From the NCBI GenBank assembly GCA_964213355.1, contig CAXOVY010000001.1, positions 62,001 through 126,000 on the forward strand: 64,000 nucleotides of DNA, written 5' to 3'. Of this stretch, positions 17,408 through 30,861 are shown piece by piece. Every line of letters starts with the position of its first letter. The stretch's first letter is position 1. Below the pieces are notes generated by a model. It saw nothing but the letters and a program-made list of their open reading frames with translations, did not search any database and was not told the DNA's origin. The position numbers and the translations under genes were made by a program. The DNA is from JBAXAM01 sp964213355. Lineage in GTDB: Bacteria > Pseudomonadota > Gammaproteobacteria > UBA9339.

Positions 17408-20400
17408 TTGAGAGATCTACTTAATTTAGTAAAAAAAGGTCAGTTCGAAGAATTTGATGCTATTCGTATTGGTCTTGCATCGCCTGACATAATTCGTTCT
17501 TGGTCTTATGGCGAAGTAAAAAAACCAGAAACCATTAATTATCGCACTTTCAAACCAGAGCGTGACGGTTTGTTTTGTGCCAAAATCTTTGGACCAACCA
17601 AAGATTATGAGTGTTTGTGCGGCAAATATAAGCGTTTAAAGCATCGTGGTGTTATTTGCGAAAAGTGTGGTGTTGAAGTAACGATTTCACGTGTGCGTCG
17701 TGAGCGTATGGGTCATATTGAACTTGCTTGCCCTGTAGCGCATATTTGGTATTTAAAATCTTTGCCATCACGTATTGGCATGTTGCTTGATATGAGCCTA
17801 CGTGATATTGAACGTATTCTTTATTTTGAATCATATGTTGTTGTCAATCCTGGGATGACCCCGCTTACGCACGGTCAATTGCTTTCTGATGAAACTTATC
17901 AAGAAGCATTGGAGCAGTATGGTAATGATTTTGAGGCAATGATGGGTGCTGAAGCGATTCAGCGTATTTTGCAAGAAGTAGATCTTTCTGCGCAAATTGA
18001 AGAGTTGCGCGGTGATTTAGCCAAAACAAATTCTAGTACTAAATTCAAAAAAATTAGTAAGCGTCTGCGTGTGCTTGAAGCGTTCCAAGAATCAAGTAAT
18101 AAGCCAGAATGGATGATTTTGACGGTATTACCGGTGTTACCTCCAGATTTACGTCCATTAGTGCCGCTTGATGGTGGTAGATTTGCGACTTCAGATCTTA
18201 ATGATCTATACCGTCGTGTCATCAATCGTAATAATCGCCTTAAGCGTCTTTTAGACTTGAATGCGCCAGATATTATCGTGCGCAATGAAAAGCGAATGTT
18301 GCAAGAGTCAGTCGATGCTTTATTGGATAACGGTCGTCGTGGTCGTGCTATCACTGGTGCCAATAAACGTCCATTAAAATCGCTTGCTGATATGATCAAA
18401 GGTAAACAAGGTCGTTTTCGTCAAAATCTTTTAGGTAAACGAGTTGATTATTCTGGACGCTCAGTAATTGTTGTTGGTCCAGCGTTGAAATTACACCAAT
18501 GCGGCTTGCCAAAGAAGATGGCGCTCGAGTTGTTCAAGCCATTTATTTATAGCAAGCTACAATTCAGGGGACTTTCCACCACAATTAAAGCTGCAAAGAA
18601 GATGGTAGAAAGCGAAGTGCCAGAAGTTTGGGATATTTTAGAGGAAGTGATTCGTGAACATCCCGTTCTTTTGAATCGTGCGCCAACCTTACATCGTTTG
18701 GGTATACAAGCATTCGAACCGCTGTTAATTGAGGGTAAAGCGATTCAGTTGCATCCGCTGGTTTGTACGGCTTATAACGCTGACTTTGACGGGGATCAGA
18801 TGGCGGTGCATGTGCCTCTAACGGTGGAAGCGCAAATTGAAGCGCGAACGCTGATGATGTCAACCAATAATATTCTTTCGCCGGCAAATGGCGAGCCAGT
18901 TATTGTTCCCAATCAAGACGTGGTTTTGGGTTTGTATTACATGACCCGTGAAAAAATTAATGTGCTGCGCGAAGGTAGTGGTTTATTTGCTGATCCGACC
19001 GAAGTATTGCGTGCTTATGAGACTGATAATATATCATTACATGCCAGAATCAAAGTAAGGCTCAAAGAAATTGTTTTTGATGATAAAGGTGAGCGTCATG
19101 AAAGCACCAAGCTGGTTGACACAACAGTTGGTAGGACATTGCTTTGGAATATTGTTCCAGAGGGGTTGCCATTTAAATTAATTGACCGACCTCTTACTAA
19201 AAAAGTATTGTCAAGTCTGCTTAACAGTTGTTATCGTGTTTTGGGAACTAAAGCCACAGTAATTTTTGCTGACCAACTCATGTATACCGGTTATAAATAT
19301 GCAACTGGTTCTGCGATTTCAATTTGTCTTGATGATTTAGTTGTGCCTACGGAAAAACGCAGCATTATTGCTAAAGCCGAAGCAGAAGTTTTGGAAATTG
19401 AAAAGCAATATGCTTCAGGGCTAGTTACCCAAGGAGAACGTTATAATAAAGCAGTTGATATTTGGTCCCGAGCTAGTGATCAAGTTGCCAAGGCAATGAT
19501 GGTAAATTTATCTACCGAAATTGTTGTCGACAGCAAAGGTAAAAATACCAAGCAAGATTCGTTTAATTCAATTTTTATGATGGCTGATTCTGGAGCAAGA
19601 GGTTCTGCTGCTCAGATTAGGCAGTTGGCTGGTATGCGCGGTTTAATGACTAAACCAGATGGTACCATTATCGAAACGCCAATTACGGCAAATTTCCGCG
19701 AAGGATTAAGTGTATTGCAGTATTTTAATTCAACCCATGGAGCGCGCAAAGGGTTGGCCGATACGGCCTTAAAAACCGCTAATTCTGGGTATTTAACCCG
19801 GCGTCTAGTTGATGTATCGCAAGATATGGTGGTTAGAGAGTTTGATTGTGGCACCGATAAATATATTATTATGAAACCACTAATCGAAGGTGGTGATGTG
19901 GTTGAGTCATTACACGAGCGCGTACTTGGTCGTGTTACTGCAGAGGAAGTGATTGATCCAGTAAGTGGTAATGTGCTAATACCAGTTGACATGTTACTTG
20001 ATGAAGCTAAAGTTGAACTTGTTGAGAAATATAGTATTGATCAAATTAAAGTACGTTCACCAATTACTTGTGAAACTTTGCATGGCGTTTGTGCAATGTG
20101 TTATGGCCGAGATTTGGCTCGTGGCCATTTGGTGAATATTGGTGAAGCAGTTGGAATCATGGCAGCACAATCGATTGGTGAGCCAGGAACGCAGCTAACC
20201 ATGCGTACTTTTCACATTGGTGGTGCAGCTTCGCGTGCTACTGCAATTAACAGTGTTCAAGTTAAGTCTGGCGGAAATGTAAAACTGCATAACATGAAAA
20301 CGGTTAAGCACACTAATGGTAATTTAATTGCGGTTTCGCGTTCCGGTGAAGTGGCTGTTGTTGATGGTGCTGGTCGCGAACGTGAACGTTACAAAGTTCC

Positions 20401-21640
20401 ATATGGTGCAGCGTTAACAATTAGCGATGGTAATGTTTGTAGTGCTGGTCAAACAATTGCACAGTGGGATCCACATACTCACCCAATTGTCACTGAAGTT
20501 GCGGGTACAGCGCGGTTTGTTGATTTAGTCGAAGGTGTAAGTATGCGCAGGCAAACTGACGAACTTACTGGATTGAGTACCATTGTTATTATTGGGTCCA
20601 CGCAACGTAGTAATGTGAGCAAAGAATTACGTCCTATGGTGAGATTGGTCGATAAAAAAGGCAAGGAACTTTGCTTAAGTGGTACTAATATGCCGGCGCA
20701 TTATTTTTTACCTAGCGGCGCGATTTTACATATTGAGGATGGTTCATCGATTGAGGTTGGCGATGTAGTTGCACGTATTCCACAAGAAATTTCCAAAACG
20801 CGTGATATTACCGGTGGTCTGCCGCGTGTTGCTGATTTATTTGAAGCGCGCAAACCCAAAGAGCCATCAATGCTCGCTGAAATTTCAGGGGTTATTAGTT
20901 TTGGTAAAGAAACTAAAGGTAAGCGACGCTTAGTAATTACTGGTGCAGATGGTGCGATTCATGAAGAGCTGATTAACAAGTGGCGTCATGTTAGCGTATT
21001 TGAAGGAGAGCATGTCGAAAAAGGTGAAACTATTTCTGATGGTCCATCTGATCCGCAAGATATTTTGCGTCTACTTGGTGTAAATGCTTTAGCTATTTAT
21101 ATTGTTAACGAAGTGCAAGAAGTTTATCGTTTGCAGGGTGTAAAAATTAACGATAAGCATATCGAAATTATTCTGCGTCAGATGCTGCGCAAAGTTATAA
21201 TTATTGAGCCAGGTGATACTAAGTTTTTAAAAGGTGAACAGGTAGATAAAACTGCAGTGCTAGAGGAAAATAAACGCATGCTCGAGCAAAAGGGTATGCC
21301 GGCACAATTCGAGTTATTGTTGCTTGGTATTACCAAAGCTTCGCTTGCTACAGAGTCGTTTTTTTCTGCTGCTTCGTTCCAAGAAACTACTAGGGTGCTT
21401 ACAGAGGCTTCAGTTACTGGGAAACGTGATTATCTGCGTGGACTAAAAGAAAATGTTCTTGTGGGACGTTTGATTTCAGCCGGTACAGGTTATGCTTATC
21501 ATGCTGAGCGTCATAAACAGCGTCAGGCAGAGATAAAAACTGAGGCAATGATTGAGGCTGAAGCTGAGATGGTAGCTAAAAAAGCAGAGCAGGCACTAAG
21601 CGATGCTTTAAAGTCTTCTGAGATGGAAAATCAAGCTTAA
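17408..21640 (+). CDS. rpoC: RNA polymerase beta' subunit
   Basis: Catalytic core subunit, 1410 residues (E. coli 1407). The start is a TTG at 17408: the protein from here, [10 protein letters not shown], matches the family N-terminus, and GAGGTGG lies upstream. It shows the zinc site [19 protein letters not shown], the catalytic [10 protein letters not shown] (three Asp chelating Mg), and a second Cys cluster with [15 protein letters not shown]. The C-terminus is Glu/Ala/Lys-rich. Confidence 0.99.
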   Translation: MRDLLNLVKKGQFEEFDAIRIGLASPDIIRSWSYGEVKKPETINYRTFKPERDGLFCAKIFGPTKDYECLCGKYKRLKHRGVICEKCGVEVTISRVRRERMGHIELACPVAHIWYLKSLPSRIGMLLDMSLRDIERILYFESYVVVNPGMTPLTHGQLLSDETYQEALEQYGNDFEAMMGAEAIQRILQEVDLSAQIEELRGDLAKTNSSTKFKKISKRLRVLEAFQESSNKPEWMILTVLPVLPPDLRPLVPLDGGRFATSDLNDLYRRVINRNNRLKRLLDLNAPDIIVRNEKRMLQESVDALLDNGRRGRAITGANKRPLKSLADMIKGKQGRFRQNLLGKRVDYSGRSVIVVGPALKLHQCGLPKKMALELFKPFIYSKLQFRGLSTTIKAAKKMVESEVPEVWDILEEVIREHPVLLNRAPTLHRLGIQAFEPLLIEGKAIQLHPLVCTAYNADFDGDQMAVHVPLTVEAQIEARTLMMSTNNILSPANGEPVIVPNQDVVLGLYYMTREKINVLREGSGLFADPTEVLRAYETDNISLHARIKVRLKEIVFDDKGERHESTKLVDTTVGRTLLWNIVPEGLPFKLIDRPLTKKVLSSLLNSCYRVLGTKATVIFADQLMYTGYKYATGSAISICLDDLVVPTEKRSIIAKAEAEVLEIEKQYASGLVTQGERYNKAVDIWSRASDQVAKAMMVNLSTEIVVDSKGKNTKQDSFNSIFMMADSGARGSAAQIRQLAGMRGLMTKPDGTIIETPITANFREGLSVLQYFNSTHGARKGLADTALKTANSGYLTRRLVDVSQDMVVREFDCGTDKYIIMKPLIEGGDVVESLHERVLGRVTAEEVIDPVSGNVLIPVDMLLDEAKVELVEKYSIDQIKVRSPITCETLHGVCAMCYGRDLARGHLVNIGEAVGIMAAQSIGEPGTQLTMRTFHIGGAASRATAINSVQVKSGGNVKLHNMKTVKHTNGNLIAVSRSGEVAVVDGAGRERERYKVPYGAALTISDGNVCSAGQTIAQWDPHTHPIVTEVAGTARFVDLVEGVSMRRQTDELTGLSTIVIIGSTQRSNVSKELRPMVRLVDKKGKELCLSGTNMPAHYFLPSGAILHIEDGSSIEVGDVVARIPQEISKTRDITGGLPRVADLFEARKPKEPSMLAEISGVISFGKETKGKRRLVITGADGAIHEELINKWRHVSVFEGEHVEKGETISDGPSDPQDILRLLGVNALAIYIVNEVQEVYRLQGVKINDKHIEIILRQMLRKVIIIEPGDTKFLKGEQVDKTAVLEENKRMLEQKGMPAQFELLLLGITKASLATESFFSAASFQETTRVLTEASVTGKRDYLRGLKENVLVGRLISAGTGYAYHAERHKQRQAEIKTEAMIEAEAEMVAKKAEQALSDALKSSEMENQA

Positions 21641-21693
21641 AGATGAGTTTGGTAATAGTGTTTAATGTTTTTATGTTTTTTATATGTTTTCTC

Positions 21694-21722
21694 TTGACAG
21701 GTTGGGTTTGGCTAATTAGAAT
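21694..21722 (+). promoter_or_regulatory. Strong sigma-70 promoter of the str operon
   Basis: TTGACA (21694-21699), a 17-bp spacer and TAGAAT (21717-21722, 5 of 6 matches) lie 43 bp ahead of rpsL. The consensus quality and spacing make it the best promoter in the window. It would drive rpsL, rpsG, fusA, tuf and probably the following S10 genes, since no promoter is evident before rpsJ. Confidence 0.75.
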
Positions 21723-21765
21723 CGCGCCTCCATCCTGAATGACCAGTGGAAGTTGGGTTAAAATC

Positions 21766-22140
21766 ATGGCAACTGCAAATCAATTAATAAAAAAACCAAG
21801 GCGACTAAGAACTTGGAAAAACTCTGTGCCAGCATTGGCTGCATGTCCGCAAAAACGTGGGGTTTGTATGCGTGTTTATACAACAACCCCTAAAAAACCA
21901 AACTCAGCACTGCGAAAAGTTGCGCGTGTGCGTTTGACCAATGGTATGGAAGTAACAACCTATATTGGTGGTGAAGGACATAATCTGCAAGAACACTCAG
22001 TAGTGTTAATTCGAGGTGGTCGCGTTAAGGATTTGCCAGGGGTACGTTATCATATTGTTCGTGGAAGTTTGGATACCACAGGTGTTGAGGGTCGCAAACA
22101 GGGAAGATCCAAGTACGGAGCCAAGAAGGCAAAGAAATAA
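21766..22140 (+). CDS. rpsL: 30S ribosomal protein S12
   Basis: Decoding-centre protein. Starting at [13 protein letters not shown] it has 124 residues. The streptomycin-contact lysines are intact: the Lys of [12 protein letters not shown] and that of [12 protein letters not shown], matching the sensitive E. coli form. An in-frame upstream ATG adds nine unconserved residues and was not used. Confidence 0.98.
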   Translation: MATANQLIKKPRRLRTWKNSVPALAACPQKRGVCMRVYTTTPKKPNSALRKVARVRLTNGMEVTTYIGGEGHNLQEHSVVLIRGGRVKDLPGVRYHIVRGSLDTTGVEGRKQGRSKYGAKKAKK

Positions 22141-22683
<543 letters not shown>

Positions 22684-22692
22684 AGAGAATTC

Positions 22693-24783
22693 ATGTCACG
22701 TACACATCCATTAAAATATTATAGAAACATTGGTATTGCGGCGCACATTGATGCGGGTAAGACCACGACCACCGAGAGAGTGTTATTTTACACTGGTGTT
22801 TCGCACAAAATGGGCGAAGTGCACGAAGGTACGACCGTTATGGATTGGATGGAACAAGAGCGTGAGCGTGGTATTACGATTACTGCTGCAGCGACTACAT
22901 GTCGTTGGAGCGGAATGAACAAACAGTATCCCGAGCATCGTATTAATATTATTGATACTCCCGGGCATGTTGATTTTACTATTGAGGTTGAACGTTCGCT
23001 TCGTGTGCTTGACGGTGCTGTAGTAGTGTTTTGTGCAGTTGGTGGTGTTGAGCCGCAATCAGAAACCGTATGGCGTCAAGCTAACAAGTATAAAGTTCCG
23101 CGAGTTTGTTTTGTTAATAAAATGGATCGTGCTGGAGCTGATTTTTTCCGTGTTGCAAAACAAATTATTGAGCGTTTGGGTGCTAATGCAGCGATTATGC
23201 AGGTGCCGATTGGAAAAGAAGAAAATTTTAAAGGCGTAATAGATTTAGTTGGTATGCGTGCTATTTTTTGGAATGAAGAAGATAAGGGGATGACTTATAA
23301 AGAAGAAAATATCCCAGAAGGTTTGCAGTCTATTTGTGACGAGTTGCACGAAAAATTGATTGAGCAAGCGGCAGAAGCTGATGAGGAATTGATGCATAAG
23401 TATTTAGAAGGCCACAAGTTATCTCCAGAAGAGATTAGAGTTGGTATCAGAAAACGTACTATTGCCAATGAAATTGTCCCAGTATTTTGTGGATCAGCCT
23501 TTAAGAATAAAGGTGTCCAGGCTGTATTGGATGGTGTTATTGATTATTTACCTGCGCCAAATGAAATTGCGGCAATTAATGGCGTGCTTGAAAACGGTAC
23601 CGAAGCAGTACGTAAGGCTTCTGATGAGGAGCCATTTGCTGCTTTAGCTTTCAAAATTGCTACTGATCCGTTTGTTGGTGCTTTAACGTTTTTTAGAGTT
23701 TACTCCGGCGTTTTGCGTTCCGGAGATGGTGTTTATAACCCAATAAAATGTAAAAGAGAGCGCATTGGTCGTATTGTGCAATTACATGCAGATACGCGCC
23801 TAGAAATTAAAGAGGTTTATGCTGGCGATATCGCTGCAGCTGTTGGTTTAAAAAATGTTACTACCGGCGATACCCTTTGTGACGAAGATAATATTATAAC
23901 TTTAGAGCGTATGGAGTTTCCGGAGCCAGTTATTTCGGTAGCAGTTGAACCAAAAACTAAGGCTGATCAAGAAAAGATGGGAATTGCGCTGAATAAGCTG
24001 GCACAAGAAGATCCATCATTCCGCGTTCACACAGATGAAGAATCTGGTCAAACAATTATTGAGGGGATGGGCGAGTTACATTTAGAAATTATTGTTGATC
24101 GTATGAAACGTGAGTTTAGTGTTGATGCTAATGTTGGTAAGCCGCAAGTTGCTTATCGTGAAACCATACGCAAATCTGTTGAGCAAGAAGGAAAATATAT
24201 TAAACAATCTGGTGGTCGTGGTCAATATGGACATGTTTGGATCAAAATTGAACCATTAGCGCGCGGTGCTGGATATGAATATGTTAATGATATTGTTGGT
24301 GGTGTGATCCCAAGAGAATATATACCGGCAGTCGATAAGGGCGTTAAAGGGCAAATGGAAAATGGAGTTATCGCTGGTTATCCAGTAGTTGATGTTCGAG
24401 TTACTTTATTTGATGGTTCTTATCATGATGTTGACTCCAACGAAATGGCGTTTAAAATAGCCGGTTCAATGGCTTTCAGAGAAGGAGCACTTAAAGCAGA
24501 CCCAGTGCTTTTGGAGCCTATAATGAGTGTTGAAGTAGTGACACCTGAAGAGTATATGGGCGATGTGGTCGGTGATTTGAGTCGTCGTCGCGGTGTTATT
24601 CAAGCGATGGATGCTGGTCCGTCAGGAAAAATTATTAAAGCTGAAGTTCCTCTCGGTGAGATGTTTGGTTATGCTACTGATGTGCGTTCAATGAGTCAAG
24701 GGCGAGCGACATATACAATGGAGTTTGCGAAGTATAATGAAGCTCCATCTAGTGTAACGGAAACAGTAGTTAAGAAAAAATAA
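22693..24783 (+). CDS. fusA: Elongation factor G
   Basis: GTPase that moves tRNAs and mRNA after peptide transfer. The five-domain protein has 696 residues. G motifs are [37 protein letters not shown] and NKMDRAGAD. Domain IV shows GQYGHVWI, and the C-terminal domain [13 protein letters not shown]. Its Arg codons are largely CGT, unlike the following tuf. Confidence 0.99.
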   Translation: MSRTHPLKYYRNIGIAAHIDAGKTTTTERVLFYTGVSHKMGEVHEGTTVMDWMEQERERGITITAAATTCRWSGMNKQYPEHRINIIDTPGHVDFTIEVERSLRVLDGAVVVFCAVGGVEPQSETVWRQANKYKVPRVCFVNKMDRAGADFFRVAKQIIERLGANAAIMQVPIGKEENFKGVIDLVGMRAIFWNEEDKGMTYKEENIPEGLQSICDELHEKLIEQAAEADEELMHKYLEGHKLSPEEIRVGIRKRTIANEIVPVFCGSAFKNKGVQAVLDGVIDYLPAPNEIAAINGVLENGTEAVRKASDEEPFAALAFKIATDPFVGALTFFRVYSGVLRSGDGVYNPIKCKRERIGRIVQLHADTRLEIKEVYAGDIAAAVGLKNVTTGDTLCDEDNIITLERMEFPEPVISVAVEPKTKADQEKMGIALNKLAQEDPSFRVHTDEESGQTIIEGMGELHLEIIVDRMKREFSVDANVGKPQVAYRETIRKSVEQEGKYIKQSGGRGQYGHVWIKIEPLARGAGYEYVNDIVGGVIPREYIPAVDKGVKGQMENGVIAGYPVVDVRVTLFDGSYHDVDSNEMAFKIAGSMAFREGALKADPVLLEPIMSVEVVTPEEYMGDVVGDLSRRRGVIQAMDAGPSGKIIKAEVPLGEMFGYATDVRSMSQGRATYTMEFAKYNEAPSSVTETVVKKK

Positions 24784-24797
24784 ATATTTAAAAAACC

Positions 24798-26016
24798 TAT
24801 AAAAATAGGAGTATAACAATGGCAGAAAAAGAAAAATTTGATCGAACCAAACCGCATATAAACATCGGTACCATAGGGCACGTAGATCATGGCAAAACAA
24901 CGCTAACTGCAGCGATGACGATGGTGCTTGCCGCGAAATTTGGTGGTGAAGTAAAGAAATTCGACGAAATTGATAATGCCCCAGAAGAAAGAGAAAGAGG
25001 CATAACAATTGCGACTTCGCATGTTGAATATCAAACAGCGAAATTCCACGTTGCTCACGTAGATTGTCCAGGACATGCTGATTATGTTAAAAACATGATC
25101 ACTGGAGCGGCGCAGATGGACGGAGCCATTTTGGTTGTAAGCGCAGCTGATGGTCCGATGCCACAAACCAGAGAACACATTCTTTTGGCCAGACAAGTTG
25201 GCGTGCCAAAAATTATTGTATATTTAAATAAAGCTGATATGGTAGACGATCCTGAATTACTGCAATTGGTTGAGATGGAGATTAGGGATTTATTGACTAA
25301 ATATGAATTTCCAGGAGACACAACACCAATTGTTATAGGTTCTGCCTTAAAGGCACTTGAAGGAGATAAGAGTGAGTTGGGTGAGCCATCGATATTAAAA
25401 TTAGCCCAAACGATTGATGAATATTTTGTAATACCTGAGCGCGCAAAAAACAAGCCATTTTTGATGCCAATAGAAGATGTGTTTTCTATATCAGGAAGAG
25501 GTACGGTAGTAACTGGAAGAATTGAAAGAGGTATAGTCAAGTCTGGAGAAGAGGTAGAGATAGTTGGAATTCGTCCTACGCAAAAGACAATATGTACTGG
25601 GGTTGAGATGTTCAGAAAGATTCTCGACCAAGGAGAGGCTGGAGATAATGTTGGAGTGTTGCTGCGTGGTACTAAGAAAGAAGAAGTTGAGAGAGGCCAG
25701 GTATTAGCGCATCCAGGTACGATAACTCCGCACACTAAATTTGAAGCTGAGGTATATGTGTTGTCGAAAGAAGAAGGTGGAAGACACACAGCATTTTTCA
25801 AAGGGTATCGTCCACAGTTTTATTTTAGAACTACTGACGTAACTGGAGCAGTAGAGTTGCCAGCTGGTGTTGAGATGGTAATGCCGGGAGATAACATTAA
25901 GATAGCAGTAACATTGATTGTGCCGGTTGCGATGGAAGATGGGGTAAGATTTGCGATAAGAGAAGGCGGCCGAACAGTTGGCGCTGGAGTTGTAACTAAG
26001 ATTATTGAATAGGGTT
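24798..26016 (+). repeat. 1,219-bp direct repeat, copy 2 (tuf unit)
   Basis: This matches 8413-9631, including 21 bp before the ATG and 4 bp after the stop. Differences begin immediately outside (C versus T on the left, A versus T on the right), so the homogenised tract is sharply bounded. Confidence 0.92.
24819..26012 (+). CDS. tuf: Elongation factor Tu, copy 2
   Basis: Same protein as the copy at 8434, 397 residues, with an identical ribosome-binding site. It lies 35 bp after fusA, the classic tufA place in the str operon. The AGA/GGA/ATA-rich codon use contrasts with CGT/GGT/ATT in fusA just upstream and rpsJ downstream. Two copies are usual in gammaproteobacteria; complete identity down to the leader is what stands out. 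Confidence 0.98.
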   Translation: MAEKEKFDRTKPHINIGTIGHVDHGKTTLTAAMTMVLAAKFGGEVKKFDEIDNAPEERERGITIATSHVEYQTAKFHVAHVDCPGHADYVKNMITGAAQMDGAILVVSAADGPMPQTREHILLARQVGVPKIIVYLNKADMVDDPELLQLVEMEIRDLLTKYEFPGDTTPIVIGSALKALEGDKSELGEPSILKLAQTIDEYFVIPERAKNKPFLMPIEDVFSISGRGTVVTGRIERGIVKSGEEVEIVGIRPTQKTICTGVEMFRKILDQGEAGDNVGVLLRGTKKEEVERGQVLAHPGTITPHTKFEAEVYVLSKEEGGRHTAFFKGYRPQFYFRTTDVTGAVELPAGVEMVMPGDNIKIAVTLIVPVAMEDGVRFAIREGGRTVGAGVVTKIIE

Positions 26017-26057
26017 AGGTTCGAGAAATTTTTTCAATTTAAATATAGATAAAAAAT

Positions 26058-26384
26058 ATGTCAGCTGTTATAAAAAAGAGTCAAAGAATTCGTATTCGCT
26101 TAAAAGCATTTGATCATCGATTGATTGATCAGGCGACATATGAAATTGTTGAAACTGCGAAACGTACTGGTGCACAGATTCGTGGGCCAATTCCGCTACC
26201 GAATCGCATTGAGCGGTTTACTGTTTGTACATCGCCAAACGCAGATAAGGACGCGCGGGACCAGTATGAAATTCGTACTCATAAACGCTTGCTCGATATA
26301 ATGCTTCCAACTGATAAAACAGTTGATGCGTTGATGAAGCTAGATTTAGCGGCTGGAGTTGAGGTTCAGATCAGCGTTGACTAA
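26058..26384 (+). CDS. rpsJ: 30S ribosomal protein S10
   Basis: First gene of the S10 cluster, also NusE in antitermination complexes. It shows [31 protein letters not shown] and [11 protein letters not shown]. It has 108 residues with a five-residue N-terminal extension against the usual 103. Only 45 bp separate it from tuf and I see no L4-type leader, so the cluster is probably read from the str promoter. Confidence 0.97.
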   Translation: MSAVIKKSQRIRIRLKAFDHRLIDQATYEIVETAKRTGAQIRGPIPLPNRIERFTVCTSPNADKDARDQYEIRTHKRLLDIMLPTDKTVDALMKLDLAAGVEVQISVD

Positions 26385-26421
26385 TTCGATTAATAAAATT
26401 TAAGTTCTAAGGTTTAAGAAA

Positions 26422-27087
26422 ATGACGATTGGTTTAATAGGAAAAAAATGTGGCATGACTAGAATATTTTCTCCTGCGGGTGAGACAACCCCGGTGACGG
26501 TTATTGAGGTTTTGCCCAATCGTGTTGTACAAATTAAAACCAAAGAGAACGATTCTTATGGTGCTATTCAAGTTACTACCGGCACCAAGAAGCCTCTTAA
26601 GGTCAATAAAGCCATAGCTGGTCATTTTAGCAAAGCAAATGTTGCGGCTGGAGACGGACTGTGGGAATTTCGTTTGGTGGAAAATGAAGGTAAGGACTTA
26701 GTAGTAGGCAAGGAGCTTACGGTTGATTTGTTTAAGATTGGACAGGTAGTTGATGTTAATGGCGTAACAAAAGGTAAAGGGTTTGCTGGCGTAATTAAGC
26801 GTCACCATTTTTCCGGTGGCCCTGCTAGTCATGGGAATTCTTTGTCGCATCGTGCTCCAGGATCTATTGGTCAGCGCCAAACCCCGGGTCGTGTATTTAA
26901 AGGCAAAAAAATGGCTGGGCATTTAGGCAGTGTTAATAGAAGTATTCAAAGTCAAAAAATTGTTAAAATTGATAATGAGCGCAATTTAATTATGGTTAAA
27001 GGTGGGATCCCCGGCGCTCCAGGTGGATATGTTGTAATAACACCTGCAGTTAAAGCAAAAAGAAAAGGAGAAGGGGATGGAACTTAA
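26422..27087 (+). CDS. rplC: 50S ribosomal protein L3
   Basis: Early assembly protein reaching toward the peptidyl transferase centre. It begins [13 protein letters not shown]; the central extension reads [20 protein letters not shown], with the Gln that is methylated in E. coli, followed by [12 protein letters not shown]. 221 residues. Its end overlaps rplD by 11 bp. Confidence 0.97.
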   Translation: MTIGLIGKKCGMTRIFSPAGETTPVTVIEVLPNRVVQIKTKENDSYGAIQVTTGTKKPLKVNKAIAGHFSKANVAAGDGLWEFRLVENEGKDLVVGKELTVDLFKIGQVVDVNGVTKGKGFAGVIKRHHFSGGPASHGNSLSHRAPGSIGQRQTPGRVFKGKKMAGHLGSVNRSIQSQKIVKIDNERNLIMVKGGIPGAPGGYVVITPAVKAKRKGEGDGT

Positions 27088-27697
27088 AATATTTAATACA
27101 TCTGGAGCAAGCTCCGCTGGCAGCGTCCAGGTTGCAGATGAGATTTTTACTAAGAAATTCAATGAGGACTTGATTCACCAGGTTGTTCAAGCTTACCGTG
27201 CTGGTGGTAGATCTGGTAATCGAGCACAAAAAAGTCGTTCTGAGGTACGTGGCGGCGGTGCAAAACCAAGACCGCAAAAGGGTAGTGGCCGTGCGCGTGC
27301 TGGTACAATTCGTAGTCCGATATGGCGCGGTGGTGGTGTTACGTTTGCAGCAAAACAAAGAGATTTTTCGCAAAAGATTAATAAGAAGATGTATTCTGGT
27401 GCGATGTGTTCTATTTTGTCTGAGTTAGTGCGTCAAGATCGGTTAGTATTGGTAGATAATTTTACTGTTGCTAGCCAAAAGACTCGAGATTTTGCCAAAA
27501 AATTGTCCGGGCTGGGTCTTAAAAAAGTTTTAATTGTAGTCGACGAAATTGATCCGAATTTATACTTAGCTTCACGTAATTTAACAACGGTGGATGTGTG
27601 TGATGTAAATGGTGTTAACCCGGTAAATTTAATTGGTTTTGAAAAGGTTTTATTTACGGTACCAGCGCTAAAAAAAGTTGAAGAGAGATTGGCATGA
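27077..27697 (+). CDS. rplD: 50S ribosomal protein L4
   Basis: Lines the exit tunnel and in E. coli represses the S10 operon. The extended loop reads [19 protein letters not shown] and [15 protein letters not shown], the tunnel constriction involved in macrolide binding. 206 residues. It overlaps rplW by 4 bp. Confidence 0.96.
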   Translation: MELKIFNTSGASSAGSVQVADEIFTKKFNEDLIHQVVQAYRAGGRSGNRAQKSRSEVRGGGAKPRPQKGSGRARAGTIRSPIWRGGGVTFAAKQRDFSQKINKKMYSGAMCSILSELVRQDRLVLVDNFTVASQKTRDFAKKLSGLGLKKVLIVVDEIDPNLYLASRNLTTVDVCDVNGVNPVNLIGFEKVLFTVPALKKVEERLA

Positions 27698-27984
27698 ATA
27701 AAGATAAATTAATGAAAATTATTCTAGCGCCTTGTGTATCAGAAAAATCAACAGGTGTAAGAGTAAATCGCCAATATGTTTTTCGTGTACAAAGTGTTGC
27801 AACCAAGCCGCAAATTGCACGTGCAATGAAATTATTGTTTGATGTCGATGTTGATGCTGTGCGCATAAGCAATGTAAAAGGTAAAACTCGTAAATTTGGT
27901 AATATTCAAGGACGACGTAAAGATTGGAAAAAGGCTTATGTTACCATCAAAGAAGGTCAAGTGATTAATTTGGGTGGAGCTTAA
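27694..27984 (+). CDS. rplW: 50S ribosomal protein L23
   Basis: Sits at the tunnel exit and docks trigger factor and SRP. It shows [11 protein letters not shown], a beta-hairpin loop with [21 protein letters not shown], and 96 residues. Tightly packed between rplD (4-bp overlap) and rplB (3-bp gap). Confidence 0.96.
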   Translation: MNKDKLMKIILAPCVSEKSTGVRVNRQYVFRVQSVATKPQIARAMKLLFDVDVDAVRISNVKGKTRKFGNIQGRRKDWKKAYVTIKEGQVINLGGA

Positions 27985-27987
27985 TTT

Positions 27988-28821
27988 ATGGCGATTGTAA
28001 AAACCAAACCAACTTCTCCGGCAAGACGCTTTGTTATTAAAGTTGTCAATCCGGATTTGTATAAAGGTAAGCCGTATGCTCCGCTTTTGGCTTCCAAGCA
28101 GCGTGGTCGTGGTAGTGCACGTAATAACCTAGGCAGGATTACCGTCAGACATCATGGTGGTGGTAGTAAAAGGCAGTATCGTATTATTGATTTCAAACGT
28201 GATAAAGATGGTATTGCTGCTCGAGTCGAACGATTAGAGTATGATCCAAACCGCAGGCCTTATATTGCTTTAGTTTTATATAAAGATGGCGAGCGTCGAT
28301 ATATTATTGCGCCAAAAGATTTAAAAGTTAATGATGAAGTAATGTCTGGTTCAGATGCGGCGATTAAGACAGGCAATTGTTTGCCGTTAAATAATATACC
28401 AGTTGGTACCATGGTGCATTGTATAGAAATGCGACCGAAAAAAGGTGCACAAATAGCCCGCAGCGCAGGTGCTTCGGTGCAGCTTGTTGCTCGTGAAGGA
28501 GAATATGTAACTCTACGCCTGCGTTCTGGTGAAATTAGAAAGATTTTAGCAACATGTAGAGCGTGTATTGGAGAGGTATCCAATGCTGAGCATAATTTAC
28601 GCTCTCTTGGTAAAGCTGGTGCTTCACGTTGGCGCGGTATTCGCCCAACAGTTCGCGGTGTTGCTATGAACCCTGTTGACCATCCACATGGTGGTGGTGA
28701 AGGTAAGACCTCTGGAGGTCGTCATCCCGTAACTCCTTATGGTCAACCAACAAAGGGTTATCATACACGCAGTAATAAACGTACTAATTCGATGATTGTT
28801 CGTCGTCGTCATGCTAAGTGA
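27988..28821 (+). CDS. rplB: 50S ribosomal protein L2
   Basis: Required for peptidyl transferase activity and subunit joining. It shows [17 protein letters not shown], the OB and SH3-like cores, and the C-terminal [14 protein letters not shown] containing the conserved His. 277 residues, family length. Confidence 0.98.
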   Translation: MAIVKTKPTSPARRFVIKVVNPDLYKGKPYAPLLASKQRGRGSARNNLGRITVRHHGGGSKRQYRIIDFKRDKDGIAARVERLEYDPNRRPYIALVLYKDGERRYIIAPKDLKVNDEVMSGSDAAIKTGNCLPLNNIPVGTMVHCIEMRPKKGAQIARSAGASVQLVAREGEYVTLRLRSGEIRKILATCRACIGEVSNAEHNLRSLGKAGASRWRGIRPTVRGVAMNPVDHPHGGGEGKTSGGRHPVTPYGQPTKGYHTRSNKRTNSMIVRRRHAK

Positions 28822-28831
28822 GGATTAAAAC

Positions 28832-29137
28832 GTGCCACGTTCGGTTAAAAAAGGACCTTTTGTTGATGCTCATCTACTAAAGAAAGTAGAAGCAGCGCAA
28901 GAGTCTAAAAGTAAAAAGCCAATTAAAACTTGGTCGCGTAGGTCAATGGTTATTCCAGATATGGTGGGTTTAACTATTGCGGTTCATAACGGCAAAGATC
29001 ATGTGCCAGTTTTTATTACTGAAAACATGGTTGGCCACAAACTTGGCGAATTTGCACAAACTCGTACTTTCCGTGTTCACTCCGGTGAGCGTAAGGTGCA
29101 AAAAGAAGATACTAAGGGTAAAGATAACAAGAAGTAA
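28832..29137 (+). CDS. rpsS: 30S ribosomal protein S19
   Basis: Binds the 30S head. A GTG start at 28832 follows GAGGA and gives [34 protein letters not shown] and [13 protein letters not shown] are conserved. At 101 residues it is about nine longer than usual, through a charged C-terminal tail rich in Lys and Asp. Confidence 0.96.
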   Translation: MPRSVKKGPFVDAHLLKKVEAAQESKSKKPIKTWSRRSMVIPDMVGLTIAVHNGKDHVPVFITENMVGHKLGEFAQTRTFRVHSGERKVQKEDTKGKDNKK

Positions 29138-29156
29138 AATAGGTAACTAGAAAACG

Positions 29157-29498
29157 ATGGAAACAATAGCTAAACATAAACATGCACGTTCTTCCGCACA
29201 AAAAGTGCGATTGGTTGCCGATCAAATTCGAGGTTTGAAGGTTGCACGTGCGCTTGATATTTTGAATTTTAGCACTAAAAAAGCCGCGTCTTTGGTTCAA
29301 GAAGTTTTAAAGTCGGCAATTGCTAATGCTGAGCATAATGCTGGTGCGGATATAGATGAATTGAAGGTGTCTCGTATTTTTGTTGATGAGGCTACCAGAA
29401 TGAGACGTATGCATGCGCGCGCTAAAGGTCGAGGTTGTCGCATTTTAAAGCGCACTTGTCATATTAATGTTGTGGTTACCGACGGCAAGGGGAATTAG
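29157..29498 (+). CDS. rplV: 50S ribosomal protein L22
   Basis: Its beta-hairpin lines the exit tunnel. It shows [30 protein letters not shown] and [19 protein letters not shown] at the tunnel loop. 113 residues. Two base pairs separate it from rpsC. Confidence 0.97.
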   Translation: METIAKHKHARSSAQKVRLVADQIRGLKVARALDILNFSTKKAASLVQEVLKSAIANAEHNAGADIDELKVSRIFVDEATRMRRMHARAKGRGCRILKRTCHINVVVTDGKGN

Positions 29499-29500
29499 GC

Positions 29501-30184
29501 ATGGGTCAAAAAGTAAATCCGATTGGTATACGTTTAGGAATAGTTCGGGATTGGACATCTACTTGGTATGCTAATTCGAAAACATATTCTGGTTATTTAA
29601 ACTCAGATATTAAATTACGTAATTATTTAACAAAAAAATATGTAGGGGCTTCAATTAGCCGTATTCAAATTGAAAGGCCTGCAAAAAACGCACGTATTAC
29701 AATTTATGCTGGTAAGCCGGGTATTATTTTGGGCAAAAAAGGTGGAGATGTTGATGCGCTTAGGAAAGAGCTTGGTGCTATGCTTGGTATTCCAGTGCAT
29801 GTCAACATTGAAGAAATTAAGAAAATAGATTTAGATGCTAAATTAGTTGCTGAAAATATTGCGCAACAACTAGAACGTAGAATTATGTTTCGTCGTGCTA
29901 TGAAGCGTGCAGTGCAAAGTGCTTTAAAAGCAGGAGCTTTAGGGGTAAAGGTTCACGTCAGTGGTCGTTTGGGTGGATCAGAAATTGCTAGAGCCGAATG
30001 GTACCGTGAAGGGCGTGTGCCACTGCATACTTTTCGTGCCGACATTGATTATAGTCTTGCTGAAGCAAATACCACCTATGGTATAATTGGTGTGAAAGTG
30101 TGGATATTTAAGGGTGAGAAAATCGGCAAAACTGTTCTTGCCGCAGAAGTGCCTCCAGTAGCCGAAGAAAAAGGTGAAAATTAA
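29501..30184 (+). CDS. rpsC: 30S ribosomal protein S3
   Basis: Part of the mRNA entry site. The family N-terminus [13 protein letters not shown], a KH domain with [19 protein letters not shown], and the C-terminal domain with [20 protein letters not shown] are present. 227 residues. It ends 60 bp before rplP, one of the larger gaps in this operon. Confidence 0.97.
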   Translation: MGQKVNPIGIRLGIVRDWTSTWYANSKTYSGYLNSDIKLRNYLTKKYVGASISRIQIERPAKNARITIYAGKPGIILGKKGGDVDALRKELGAMLGIPVHVNIEEIKKIDLDAKLVAENIAQQLERRIMFRRAMKRAVQSALKAGALGVKVHVSGRLGGSEIARAEWYREGRVPLHTFRADIDYSLAEANTTYGIIGVKVWIFKGEKIGKTVLAAEVPPVAEEKGEN

Positions 30185-30244
30185 TAATTAGCATAGACTG
30201 CACAAATTTAAAATTTAATTGGTGAAAGGTATTAAGGTATTGTT

Positions 30245-30658
30245 ATGTTGCAACCAAAGAAAACGAAGTACCGTAAGCAATTCAAAGGACGCAATCGTGG
30301 TATTGCTACCCGTGGTGCTGCGGTAAGTTTTGGTGAATATGGCTTGAAAGCAGCTGAGCGTGCTCGCCTTACTGCCCGGCAAATAGAAGCGGCACGGCGT
30401 TCTATCACGCGCCATATTAAACGTGGTGGTAAACTATGGATTCGTATTTTTCCGGATAAACCAATTACCAAAAAACCACTTGAAGTTCGTCAAGGTAAAG
30501 GTAAGGGTCCGGTTGAGTATTGGGTAGCCTTGATTCAACCAGGAAAGATTTTGTTTGAGGTCGAAGGTGTTCCCGAGGCACTGGCAAGAGAAGCATTTGT
30601 TTTAGCAGCAGCTAAATTGCCAGTGAAAACAGTGTTTGTTGCGCGGACGATAATGTAA
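30245..30658 (+). CDS. rplP: 50S ribosomal protein L16
   Basis: Organises the aminoacyl-tRNA site. It begins [19 protein letters not shown] and shows [14 protein letters not shown] and [14 protein letters not shown]; the Arg hydroxylated in E. coli lies in this loop. 137 residues. Its stop shares one base with the rpmC start (TAATG). Confidence 0.97.
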   Translation: MLQPKKTKYRKQFKGRNRGIATRGAAVSFGEYGLKAAERARLTARQIEAARRSITRHIKRGGKLWIRIFPDKPITKKPLEVRQGKGKGPVEYWVALIQPGKILFEVEGVPEALAREAFVLAAAKLPVKTVFVARTIM

Positions 30659-30861
30659 TGAAAGCAAGTGAATTAAGAGCCAAAACATCTGATGAATTAA
30701 CTGCCGAGTTGGCGACTTTACAAAAAGAGCAGTTTAATTTGCGTATCCAGAGAAGCACTGGCGAAGCTCCGCGTACGCATAATTTCAGGCAAGTGCGACG
30801 TAAAATTGCGCAAATTAAAACTATTTTGAACGAGAAAACACGAGAAGGTCAAAGCTCATGA
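30658..30861 (+). CDS. rpmC: 50S ribosomal protein L29
   Basis: Small two-helix protein at the tunnel exit. It shows [30 protein letters not shown] and [13 protein letters not shown], 67 residues. Coupled on both sides: 1-bp overlap with rplP and 4-bp overlap with rpsQ. Confidence 0.95.
   Translation: MKASELRAKTSDELTAELATLQKEQFNLRIQRSTGEAPRTHNFRQVRRKIAQIKTILNEKTREGQSS

Noticed and set aside
26017..26057. S10 leader between tuf and rpsJ
   Set aside because: The gap is only 41 bp and AT-rich, too short for the L4-binding leader known from E. coli.
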